From the NCBI GenBank assembly GCA_934527325.1, contig CAKTAG010000048.1, positions 1 to 7,046 on the forward strand: a stretch of DNA of 7,046 nt, read 5' to 3'. Positions 1 to 5,366 of the stretch are shown in pieces. Position 1 is the first letter of the stretch, and every line of letters starts with the position of its first letter. Source of the stretch: an uncultured Candidatus Soleaferrea sp. Its GTDB lineage: Bacteria; Bacillota; Clostridia; Oscillospirales; Ruminococcaceae. The translations under genes and the position numbers were made by a program. The notes beneath the pieces were generated by a model, which saw only the letters and a program-made list of their open reading frames with translations, was not told the DNA's origin and searched no databases.

Positions 1-155
1 TATTCATGTTTCTTTGGTTCAAGCGTATATCTTGTGCCGCACTCCTTACATCTACAGCGTTGTGTGCCTGAACGATTGTATCCTATTTTGATTTGGTTCT
101 CTTGTTTTTTACATTTAGGGCAAATTTTTCCTTTTTCTATTGTTGCTTTTTTCAT
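1..155 (-). CDS. IS1-type transposase, N-terminal part (runs off left edge)
   Basis: This is a minus-strand reading frame starting at ATG 153-155 and still open at base 1, so only 51 complete codons are visible. The product begins with a zinc ribbon: Cys12-x2-Cys15 and Cys36-x2-Cys39, with an extra Cys34. The segment around residues 25-45 (GYNRSGTQRCRCKECGTRYT) matches the InsA-like zinc-binding head of IS1-type transposases, which grips the element ends before the catalytic DDE domain; that domain would lie outside the window. A stop codon lies just upstream in frame, so ATG 155 is the first possible start. No Shine-Dalgarno sequence is visible. A TGnTATAAT box ends six bases before the ATG, suggesting a leaderless message. 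The plus-strand frame over the same bases is a shadow. Whether the element is intact cannot be seen here. Confidence 0.75.
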   Translation of the reverse strand, partial: MKKATIEKGKICPKCKKQENQIKIGYNRSGTQRCRCKECGTRYTLEPKKHE

Positions 156-161
156 ATCTTT

Positions 162-190
162 ATTATATCACTATATTCGCTTTTTGCCCA
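162..190 (-). promoter_or_regulatory. Extended -10 promoter for the IS1-type transposase
   Basis: Reading the minus strand, TGGGCA (190-185) is followed after 17 bases by TATAAT (167-162), which is preceded by TG in the extended -10 position. The expected start point falls about on the A of the transposase ATG at 155. This is a sequence match only. Confidence 0.45.
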
Positions 191-306
191 CTCCAGTTGA
201 AATAAAGTGTTATTATTCAATAAACAATTAAGCATATTCCTCTTAATGCTGATCTTTTTTGCTTTGGATGAAGACACTAAATAATAATGCTTGTGTAAAA
301 GCAAGG

Positions 307-449
307 CTAATTTACGAAGCGTAAAAGTGGACCAATGTTAAGAATCACTTTTTTGTTGATGTTTTAACACCATTTTTATTTGTAACGCAGTCATTGTGAA
401 CCAAACCAAGATAAGGAATACCATTATTTTTTAAAGATTCAACAAACAT
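307..449 (-). pseudogene. IS1634/IS4-type transposase, N-terminal remnant with frameshift
   Basis: ATG at 447-449 sits behind a good Shine-Dalgarno sequence (GGAGGC, 460-455). The first 34 codons give MFVESLKNNGIPYLGLV followed by a VTNKNGVKT stretch, and end at TGA 347-345. Moving one base back at the A6 run (354-349) continues the homology as VILNIGPLLRF, then stops at TAG 309-307. The PYL-LV, NGVKT and NIGPL-RF elements resemble the N-termini of IS1634-type (IS4 superfamily) transposases, which are normally several hundred residues long. The DDE catalytic domain is absent, so this is a frameshifted and truncated fossil. The frameshift lies in a homopolymer, as expected for neutral decay. 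Family assignment is by memory of conserved N-terminal sequence. Confidence 0.6.
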
Positions 450-469
450 GCACTGCCTCCATAACTTTT

Positions 470-497
470 ATTATATCATAAAAATATAAAAAAGCAA
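470..497 (-). promoter_or_regulatory. Extended -10 promoter of the IS1634-type remnant
   Basis: On the minus strand TTGCTT (497-492) and TATAAT (475-470) are separated by 16 bases, with TG two positions before the -10 box. A GGAGGC ribosome site and ATG follow at a normal distance. The 12-base TGATATAATAAA string is shared exactly with the promoter of the IS1-type gene at 159-170. Confidence 0.45.
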
Positions 498-505
498 TAA
501 AAATT

Positions 506-535
506 TTGCAAAATTCTAAATTTTCTAAATTGCAA
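506..535. repeat. Tandem 9-base repeat flanked by TTGCAA, possible IS30 end
   Basis: TTCTAAATT occurs twice in tandem (514-522 and 523-531), bracketed by TTGCAA at 506-511 and 530-535. The patch lies about 20-50 bases beyond the stop codon of the IS30-type remnant, where a terminal inverted repeat of such an element would be expected. No partner end is recognisable on the other side, so the identity as an element terminus is inference. Confidence 0.3.
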
Positions 536-553
536 TATAAAGATACCACAAAG

Positions 554-715
554 TTAAGTGGCTGAAATTTGTTGAACAAGCATGTTAGAAGACTTGCCAT
601 CAAATAGTTTTCTGGGATAATTATTTATCCAATGTTCTATCAACTTAATTCTCTCATGCGAGAATTTGCTAATGTCACTGCCTTTTTTATGAAACGGCTG
701 TGGTAATTAACCATC
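554..715 (-). pseudogene. IS30-type transposase, C-terminal remnant
   Basis: The minus-strand frame ending at TAA 556-554 encodes FHKKGSDISKFSHERI, then EHWINNYPRKLFDGKSS, then a short tail ending QQISAT. The I-E-x-W-[IL]-N-N-x-P-R-K core is the hallmark C-terminus of IS30-family DDE transposases, where it closes the catalytic domain. Upstream the frame meets a stop (TAA inside a decayed D-G-[stop]-L stretch near 707-715), and no recognisable transposase sequence remains beyond about 715. The zinc/HTH head and the catalytic Asp residues are missing, so this is a fossil. It points the same way as the two other insertion-sequence pieces to its left. The roughly 100 bases between this remnant and the end of gpr hold only an all-A/T inverted repeat (751-761 with 773-783) that is too weak to call a terminator. 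Confidence 0.7.
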
Positions 716-813
716 AATTTTTAAAATTTAGTTACAGCTTTTTTCTTATTTAAATAAAAAACATATGTTAAATTTTTTATTTACATCTTTAACCAGCAAA
801 AATTAATAACTAT

Positions 814-1689
814 TTATGATATTAAAGATTTTATATCTGCTATAGATAATTTTTTTTGTAAAGCTTTATTTATTATTAAACTTAATATGTTAGAAGAATT
901 TTTAATTATATTATCTATTTCTTTTGGTGTAACAATCATAGGTTCTATTTTAGTTTGCATTTCTTTGTTTATTTTAGTATTTAATATATTACCTACCAAA
1001 GTAGTTGCATCAACTACCGTAGGTATACCAATAGATATAACTGGAACACCAATTAAATTTTGGCTAATTTCTTTTCTTGCATTCATAACACCAGAACCTG
1101 GTGAAATTCCAGAATTAGAAATTTGAATTGTACTTCCAAGTCTACTAACATCTTGAGAAACTAATGCATCAATAATAATCACACAAGTAGGTTTAATTTT
1201 ATTAACCAAGCTATTTATTATTTCCGAAATTTCTATACCTGTTTGCCCTAAAACTCCGGGAGCTATAGCAGCTACTGACCTTAATTCTTGAAATTGATCA
1301 ACAAAATTTATATCTTCTTTAACGTGCCTTGTTGAAATTATTTTAGATATTGTTCTAGGGCCCAATGAATCTGGTGTGATATCTCTATTACCAAGACCTA
1401 CCACCAACACTAAGCTATCATTTTGAGGTAAAAATTTTTCTATTTTTTCTGAAATGATGTTTAACTCTTTATTATTTATTGATATTGAATTCTTAAAAGC
1501 AGGAACGTCTATGGTATAATATGTTCCTACTGGTTTTCCAAATTTATCCCCTACTTCTTGAGTTTCAATATCTACCCTAGATATTTTAAGTGAACCTATA
1601 ACTCTTTCTTCAACTACAATTCCATCTAAATTTTTAGAATTAAGCTCTTTAAGCTCTATTGCTAAATCTGTTCTATAATTATTAACCAT
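814..1689 (-). CDS. gpr: GPR endopeptidase, germination protease for small acid-soluble spore proteins
   Basis: The 291-residue product is the germination protease that cleaves DNA-protecting SASPs when a spore germinates, freeing amino acids and uncovering the chromosome. It is made in the forespore as an inactive zymogen. Seen here: an auto-processing-like site RTDLAIE at residues 6-12; VVGLGNRDITPDSLGP around residues 96-111, containing Asp107; IIDALVSQDVSR around 172-183, containing Asp174; the SGISPGSG and GVPVISIGIPTVVDA blocks; and MIVTPKEID near the C-terminus. Asp107 and Asp174 correspond to the two catalytic aspartates of the B. megaterium enzyme (Asp127, Asp193). The protein is shorter than Bacillus GPR (about 370), mainly because of a reduced loop between the VVDA and VTPKEID blocks and a very short pro-segment. 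ATG 1689 lies 17 bases after the spoIIQ stop with no strong ribosome site, which suggests translational coupling. Confidence 0.95.
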   Translation of the reverse strand: MVNNYRTDLAIELKELNSKNLDGIVVEERVIGSLKISRVDIETQEVGDKFGKPVGTYYTIDVPAFKNSISINNKELNIISEKIEKFLPQNDSLVLVVGLGNRDITPDSLGPRTISKIISTRHVKEDINFVDQFQELRSVAAIAPGVLGQTGIEISEIINSLVNKIKPTCVIIIDALVSQDVSRLGSTIQISNSGISPGSGVMNARKEISQNLIGVPVISIGIPTVVDATTLVGNILNTKINKEMQTKIEPMIVTPKEIDNIIKNSSNILSLIINKALQKKLSIADIKSLIS

Positions 1690-1705
1690 TAAACCAAAAC
1701 CAATC

Positions 1706-2491
1706 TTACATTTTTATTTTAGAAAGTGGGTCAATTTTTACTCCATTTTCAATAACCTCTAAATGTAAATGTGGGCCAATATCAGATTCACAAATAGCAG
1801 TATCACCAACAGAACCTATTACACTATCTGCTTCTATTTTGTCACCTTCGTTAACATTAACTTTTTTATTTAAACCACAATATTTACTTGTTATATTGCC
1901 CACATGCTCTATTTCTATACACATTCCCCATATGGGATCATCATATATTTTTGTTACTGTTCCATCTGCAATAGCTTTTACTTGTGAACCCTGAGAGGCC
2001 TTAACATCTATTCCATTATGAGTTCGCCAGTCTTTTAAAGTTCTGTTTATAACCAATTCATTGTTGCTAAAATTGCCAACCACTTCACCCGCTAAAGGTG
2101 GTACAAATAACACCTGTTTATCTAATTCCTTTTCAACATCAGGTTCATTTACGTTAGTTTCTTCATTTTTTTCAGATTCAACATTTTTAACTTGTTGTTT
2201 ATTTTCTTTTACTTGTTTAGTATTTTTTTTTCGTTTACCCAATGCATATTCTTTATTTTTTATAGGAACATTATCTACAATATTATCTACAGGTTTTAAA
2301 TTTTCTTCACTCGATACAGAATTTTTCATTAAATTTATATTTTTATCTATAACATTATCAATTGACCTATTCATAGCAAACCAGATTGTTGAACCAGCAA
2401 GTGTTAACGCCACTGCTAAAAACAAATAAAACCCCTTACCTGTTAAAAATTCTAAAAATTTAGATTTCTTGCTTATTTTTAAATCTTTCAT
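1706..2491 (-). CDS. spoIIQ: SpoIIQ-like M23/LytM-domain protein
   Basis: SpoIIQ is a forespore membrane protein whose extracellular LytM domain meets SpoIIIAH from the mother cell, forming the channel that links the two compartments after engulfment. The 261-residue product has a basic N-terminus (1-20), one membrane segment (about 21-40), a long charged low-complexity linker (about 80-125, rich in K, E, N) and an M23 domain (about 128-258). The zinc ligands are present: H158-x3-D162 in THNGID and H243 in HLHLE (H241, H243). Clostridial SpoIIQ usually keeps such ligands, while B. subtilis SpoIIQ has lost them. The usual Y-x-H-L histidine is Gly206 here (YCGLN), so peptidase activity is uncertain. 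ATG 2491 follows GGAGAG (2505-2500) at 8 bases. The gene leads into gpr and diverges from sigK. The position, size and topology favour SpoIIQ over a generic cell-wall hydrolase. Confidence 0.8.
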   Translation of the reverse strand: MKDLKISKKSKFLEFLTGKGFYLFLAVALTLAGSTIWFAMNRSIDNVIDKNINLMKNSVSSEENLKPVDNIVDNVPIKNKEYALGKRKKNTKQVKENKQQVKNVESEKNEETNVNEPDVEKELDKQVLFVPPLAGEVVGNFSNNELVINRTLKDWRTHNGIDVKASQGSQVKAIADGTVTKIYDDPIWGMCIEIEHVGNITSKYCGLNKKVNVNEGDKIEADSVIGSVGDTAICESDIGPHLHLEVIENGVKIDPLSKIKM

Positions 2492-2551
2492 AAAACACTC
2501 TCTCCATGTAAAAAATTAATTAAACTACAAAATTTAATGTATGTTTAATTT

Positions 2552-2580
2552 TATATTTTACCAAAAAAGAGAATATATTC
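2552..2580 (-). promoter_or_regulatory. Possible forespore (sigma-G/F-type) promoter for spoIIQ-gpr
   Basis: On the minus strand GAATA (2580-2576) and AAATATA (2558-2552) are 17 bases apart. The first fits the sigma-G -35 pattern G-H-A-T-R and the second fits 5 of 7 positions of CATWHTA. An overlapping GGTAAAATAT (2562-2553) resembles a sigma-F -10 box but its spacing to GAATA is only 13. The expected genes (forespore-expressed) make this reasonable, but A+T-rich DNA yields such matches easily. Confidence 0.3.
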
Positions 2581-2591
2581 ATTAATAAATT

Positions 2592-2619
2592 AAATACATT
2601 ATTTTTTTATTTATACAGG
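2592..2619 (+). promoter_or_regulatory. Possible sigma-E-type promoter for sigK
   Basis: AAATACA (2592-2598) and TATACAGG (2612-2619) are 13 bases apart. They keep the ATA core of the sigma-E -35 box and the ATACA core of the -10 box (CATACAnT). A start near 2626 would leave a leader of about 66 bases containing the AAGGTG ribosome site. sigK is sigma-E-dependent in Bacillus. This is a weak sequence match supported mainly by biology. Confidence 0.25.
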
Positions 2620-2691
2620 CACTAAAATAAATAATTAGAATATATTAAATAATAAGGCTATTAATAATACATAACGTAAGGTGTTGATTTA

Positions 2692-3387
2692 ATGTTTTCT
2701 ATTGTTGCTATTTTAATTTTCAGCAATATAATTTTCTTTTCCTTACATGTTACAAATAATATATCTTTCCCTAAACCACTTTCTAAAAAAGACGAAGAAG
2801 AATGTTTAAAAAAAATTAAAGAAGGCAATAATAACGCAAAAGCAAAATTAATTGAACATAATTTAAGGTTAGTAGCACATGTAATTAAAAAATATTATTC
2901 TAAAACCAAAGAACAAGAAGACCTTATTTCTATAGGTACTATAGGTTTAATAAAAGCCGCATCTAGTTTTGATTATAATAAAGGTACAAGGTTTGCTACA
3001 TATGCTTCTAGATGTATTGAAAATGAAATATTAATGCACTTTAGAGCTCAAAAAAAAGTTGCCAAAGATACTTATATAAGTGACCCTATCGACTCTAACA
3101 ACGATGGAAACCCGCTTACTTTAATTGATGTTGTAGCAGATGAACAATCTGTAGCCGAAAATGTTGATAATAAAATTGAAATAGAAAAGATGTACAATTA
3201 TATAGATAATAACCTAACCGAGCGCGAAAAGTCAATTATATATATGAGGTATGGCTTAAAAGGGTTTAACCCCATGCCACAAAGAGAAATAGCTAAAAAA
3301 CTAAATATATCAAGGTCATATGTTTCTAGAATAGAAAAGAAATCTTTGATGTGTTTAAAAAAATCTTTAAAATCAATCGGATTTTAA
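2692..3387 (+). CDS. sigK: RNA polymerase sporulation sigma factor SigK, pro-form
   Basis: SigK directs late mother-cell transcription (coat, cortex and spore-release genes). The 231-residue product starts with a hydrophobic segment (residues 1-20) followed by FPKPLS (26-31). This is the pattern of pro-SigK, whose leader tethers it to the membrane until regulated cleavage. Region 2 follows (about 51-118), with LIEHNLRLVAHVIKKYY, then DLISIGTIGLIKA and the promoter-melting part TRFATYASRCIENEIL. Region 4 covers about 166-228 and carries a helix-turn-helix, QREIAKKLNISRSYVSRIEKK. LRLVAHVIKK and the short leader favour SigK over SigE. Length is close to that of the assembled B. subtilis protein. 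The frame is continuous, so no skin-like element splits it. ATG 2692 follows AAGGTG (2678-2683) with 8 bases between. It diverges from spoIIQ across 200 bases. The 265 bases after it hold no clear terminator. Confidence 0.93.
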   Translation: MFSIVAILIFSNIIFFSLHVTNNISFPKPLSKKDEEECLKKIKEGNNNAKAKLIEHNLRLVAHVIKKYYSKTKEQEDLISIGTIGLIKAASSFDYNKGTRFATYASRCIENEILMHFRAQKKVAKDTYISDPIDSNNDGNPLTLIDVVADEQSVAENVDNKIEIEKMYNYIDNNLTEREKSIIYMRYGLKGFNPMPQREIAKKLNISRSYVSRIEKKSLMCLKKSLKSIGF

Positions 3388-3652
3388 AAAGTAAATATCT
3401 ACCTATACAAAATTCAAAAAGTTTGTAAATATTTTATTACTAATACTTTATATTTATATCAGCAATAAATAGTTACTGCAATTAAACTGTATTATGTACA
3501 AAAATAATCTATATAGTAAAAATTTTTCTAAATAATTAAACTAATACATGGGCACACAACAAACATTGATTTTAACTGTATTGGCACAACTTATAGTTCA
3601 CAAAACTTACAATAACAGATAATTTACCAACCAATATTTTATTAATTAACTA

Positions 3653-4612
3653 TTAATACAATAACACATCAATAATAGCTTCATCTTCTGCTTTATAAAA
3701 CAATTCAAATTTTTCTTTACTAATAGTACCTGGTTTATGTTTATTTATACAACTTATAACCATATTCATAAAATCATATAATCCATCTTGATAAGATATT
3801 GATTTAGGCAAAAAATTCCTATAAATACAATCTTTCCTAATTCCATCTAAATCTATTACACTTAACTTTTTTGTTTCTTTATCATACATAATATTATCTA
3901 AATGCAAGTCTACTAAAACCCATGTCTCTATTTCATCTGCAATATCTCTTTTTTCAAAGCGTTCTGCTAATTCACTTCTATTGTTAATAAAATAATTCTT
4001 TAAAATATCTTTTTGTTTTTCATTATCGTATATAGATGTGTATTCTTTTAATTTTCCTGTTAACCCTTTTTCACTTAAATATAAAATAAATTGTGCTATT
4101 TTTTCCCCAATTTCTCTTTTCTCTTCTTCAGGCAACTCATGGTAACAATTTAACAAAGAAGAACTTCCCATACATTTTTCAATAACATAATCTTCACCAA
4201 ATTTTTTAATAAACGGAACTTCAACTTCACCAGTATAACCACAAAAAATTTCTTTCAACAAATTATTTGTATGTATTTTTTCTTTCATAAATTTAGGTGT
4301 ATTTTCTTCTTGTTTAGATATTTTAAGAACATATTGTTTTCCATCTTTACCCAACAATGGATAAACTATAGTGTGAGCTCCTCTACCACATAAAGTATCA
4401 CTTACCAATGTATATTCACCATTTAACGTTCTAACTATAGCCTCTACTCTCTCCAAACTATCTAGTGAAGATCTTTTTTCAATATATTCTGATTCCAAAC
4501 CATTAGTGGTTACATTACATTCACCTACTTGTGTACTTGCTATTATTGGTACATAACTACTTGAACCTATTACACCTACCAATATTAAATTTAATATTTT
4601 TGCGCTTTTCAC
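3653..4612 (-). CDS. Protein-kinase-fold protein with N-terminal signal-like segment
   Basis: I do not recognise a named family. Using GTG 4612, the 319-residue product begins with Lys2 and Lys5, then a hydrophobic stretch (about 6-25) ending in IIAST, which looks like a Sec signal peptide or membrane anchor. A kinase-type domain follows: a glycine-rich loop CGRGAHTIVY (75-84), a VLKISK lysine (Lys97), a hinge near YVIEKCMG (142-149), a catalytic loop VDLHLDNIMY with Asp235 and Asn240, and an IDLDG metal-binding motif (Asp254). The DLHxDN spacing is nearer to aminoglycoside/choline-kinase-like and other atypical kinases than to Hanks Ser/Thr kinases. All expected catalytic residues are present. 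The mature part carries seven cysteines. AGGAG (4625-4621) is 8 bases from GTG 4612 but only 5 from TTG 4615, so GTG is preferred. The gene stands alone, convergent with sigK. Possible roles include spore-envelope phosphorylation or a secreted effector; both are guesses. Confidence 0.75.
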   Translation of the reverse strand: MKSAKILNLILVGVIGSSSYVPIIASTQVGECNVTTNGLESEYIEKRSSLDSLERVEAIVRTLNGEYTLVSDTLCGRGAHTIVYPLLGKDGKQYVLKISKQEENTPKFMKEKIHTNNLLKEIFCGYTGEVEVPFIKKFGEDYVIEKCMGSSSLLNCYHELPEEEKREIGEKIAQFILYLSEKGLTGKLKEYTSIYDNEKQKDILKNYFINNRSELAERFEKRDIADEIETWVLVDLHLDNIMYDKETKKLSVIDLDGIRKDCIYRNFLPKSISYQDGLYDFMNMVISCINKHKPGTISKEKFELFYKAEDEAIIDVLLY

Positions 4613-4620
4613 CAATATTT

Positions 4621-4625
4621 CTCCT
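4621..4625 (-). promoter_or_regulatory. Ribosome binding site deciding the kinase-like start
   Basis: AGGAG on the minus strand lies 8 bases from GTG (4612-4610) and 5 bases from the adjoining in-frame TTG (4615-4613). The spacing favours GTG as the initiation codon. Confidence 0.55.
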
Positions 4626-4639
4626 TTTTATATATTATA

Positions 4640-4669
4640 TTTATAAAATAGTAAACATCATTTTTTCAA
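4640..4669 (-). promoter_or_regulatory. Possible sigma-A-type promoter of the kinase-like gene
   Basis: Minus-strand TTGAAA (4669-4664) and TATAAA (4645-4640) are 18 bases apart and stand just before the AGGAG ribosome site. An 8-base inverted repeat, AAAACATA/TATGTTTT (4669-4689), touches the -35 box and could be an operator. Overlapping A/T-rich alternatives such as TATAAT at 4639-4634 exist. Confidence 0.35.
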
Positions 4670-4840
4670 AAACATAAAATCTATGTTTTAAGCAATTACA
4701 ATTTACATAAATTAAAATCTTTATTCATTATGCTCACAAGTCAAATTTAACAATATGAATGTTTTGCATAAATTAATTAAAATATATAGATTATAAATAA
4801 ATTTATTTTTTAATAACAACAAATATATCAACTAAATAAT

Positions 4841-4880
4841 AAATGTAAATCTATCCGGGTTTAACAGAGGACTTACATTT
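4841..4880 (-). terminator. Hairpin downstream of the Rnf-like/HIT unit, possible terminator
   Basis: AAATGTAA (4841-4848) and TTACATTT (4873-4880) are perfect inverted arms around a 24-base loop. The loop is the most G+C-rich spot of the gap and can form a further short GUCC/GGAU stem. On the minus strand the hairpin is followed by T-rich sequence but not by a clean T run. The position, about 125 bases after the HIT stop, suits a terminator. Confidence 0.35.
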
Positions 4881-5006
4881 TTATTGTTTAGGTTTTATTA
4901 ACTCTAGTGTATAAAAATCTTTATATCCATCAAAAAATAAAAAATTTTCATGTTTTGCATAGAGGTAACTTAAATAAACAATATTTAGTAAATATAGGTG
5001 CGTTAC

Positions 5007-5342
5007 TCACATTTTATCATCAAAAATTTTTTTACCTAATAAGTGAAAATGAAGATGATTAACTGTTTGTCCACCATCTACACCATGGTTAGTTATAACT
5101 CTAAAACCATTTTCTAAACTATACTCTTTTGCTAATTTTGCAATAATTTCAAAAATATAAGAAATAATATTGCTATTTTCTGAATTTATTTTAATTACAG
5201 AATCTATATGCTGCTTAGGCACAGCCAAAAAATGTATAGGTGCTTGAGGTTTAATATCTTTAAAAACTAAAACTTTATCATCCTCATAAATAATATCAGC
5301 TAAAATTTCTTTATTAATAATTTTACAAAATAAACAGTCCAT
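5007..5342 (-). CDS. HIT family (histidine triad) nucleotide hydrolase
   Basis: This is a small cytoplasmic HIT protein of the HinT type. The family hydrolyses nucleoside phosphoramidates and related AMP conjugates, but the physiological substrate in bacteria is unclear. The 111-residue product starts MDCLFCKIIN, the usual opening of these proteins, with Cys3-x2-Cys6. It continues through KPQAPIHFLAVPKQHI (31-46) and ends with the triad NHLHFHLL, where His96, His98 and His100 form the catalytic H-x-H-x-H. Length is standard for the family. An in-frame GTG at 5363 would add seven residues (MKGWVNL), but it has no ribosome site and the family starts at MDC, so ATG 5342 is chosen; only a weak GGG-rich ribosome site precedes it. 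It follows the rnfA-like stop by 24 bases and is probably in the same transcript, in the place where rnfB would normally be. Confidence 0.93.
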   Translation of the reverse strand: MDCLFCKIINKEILADIIYEDDKVLVFKDIKPQAPIHFLAVPKQHIDSVIKINSENSNIISYIFEIIAKLAKEYSLENGFRVITNHGVDGGQTVNHLHFHLLGKKIFDDKM

Positions 5343-5366
5343 TAAATTAACCCAACCCTTCACTTG

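Larger units (their letters stand above)
4616..5006. other. Intergenic region between HIT gene and kinase-like gene
   Basis: This 391-base gap holds no gene I can support. It contains a likely promoter for the kinase-like gene (4640-4669), a perfect 8-base inverted repeat just upstream of it (4669-4689), a hairpin (4841-4880) that may end the Rnf-like/HIT transcript, and an open frame (4881-5006, minus strand) that continues in phase after the HIT stop codon without its own start codon. Confidence 0.6.

Noticed and set aside
34..231. Plus-strand 65-codon reading frame
   Set aside because: It is antisense to the IS1-type transposase start, whose zinc-ribbon cysteines and GYNRSGTQR stretch are convincing on the minus strand.
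152..337. Minus-strand open stretch of about 60 codons between the two transposase pieces
   Set aside because: It has no supported start codon, ribosome site or recognisable motif; it overlaps the IS1634-type remnant in another frame and is likely chance.
326..348. Programmed -1 frameshifting with the TTTACG/CGTAAA hairpin (311-325) as stimulator
   Set aside because: The hairpin starts about 22 bases after the slippery heptamer, too far for a typical stimulator, and the product would still stop early.
887..1126. Plus-strand frame opposite gpr
   Set aside because: It is a shadow of a well-conserved gene, with no ribosome site or recognisable domain.
2061..2429. Plus-strand frame opposite spoIIQ
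   Set aside because: It is Ser/Thr/Phe-rich, the expected antisense of the Lys/Glu/Asn-rich linker of spoIIQ.
2670..2678. CATAACGTA, a perfect match to the sigma-K -10 pattern before sigK
   Set aside because: There is no AC -35 element at the right distance, and the start point would fall downstream of the AAGGTG ribosome site, leaving the message without it.
3388..3652. Terminator between the convergent sigK and kinase-like genes
   Set aside because: Only weak A/T hairpins such as GCAATAA/TTACTGC with a mismatch are visible, none followed by a clear T run.
5007..5009. TGA of the HIT gene as a recoded (selenocysteine or readthrough) codon
   Set aside because: HIT proteins normally end just after the histidine triad, and there is no reason for recoding.
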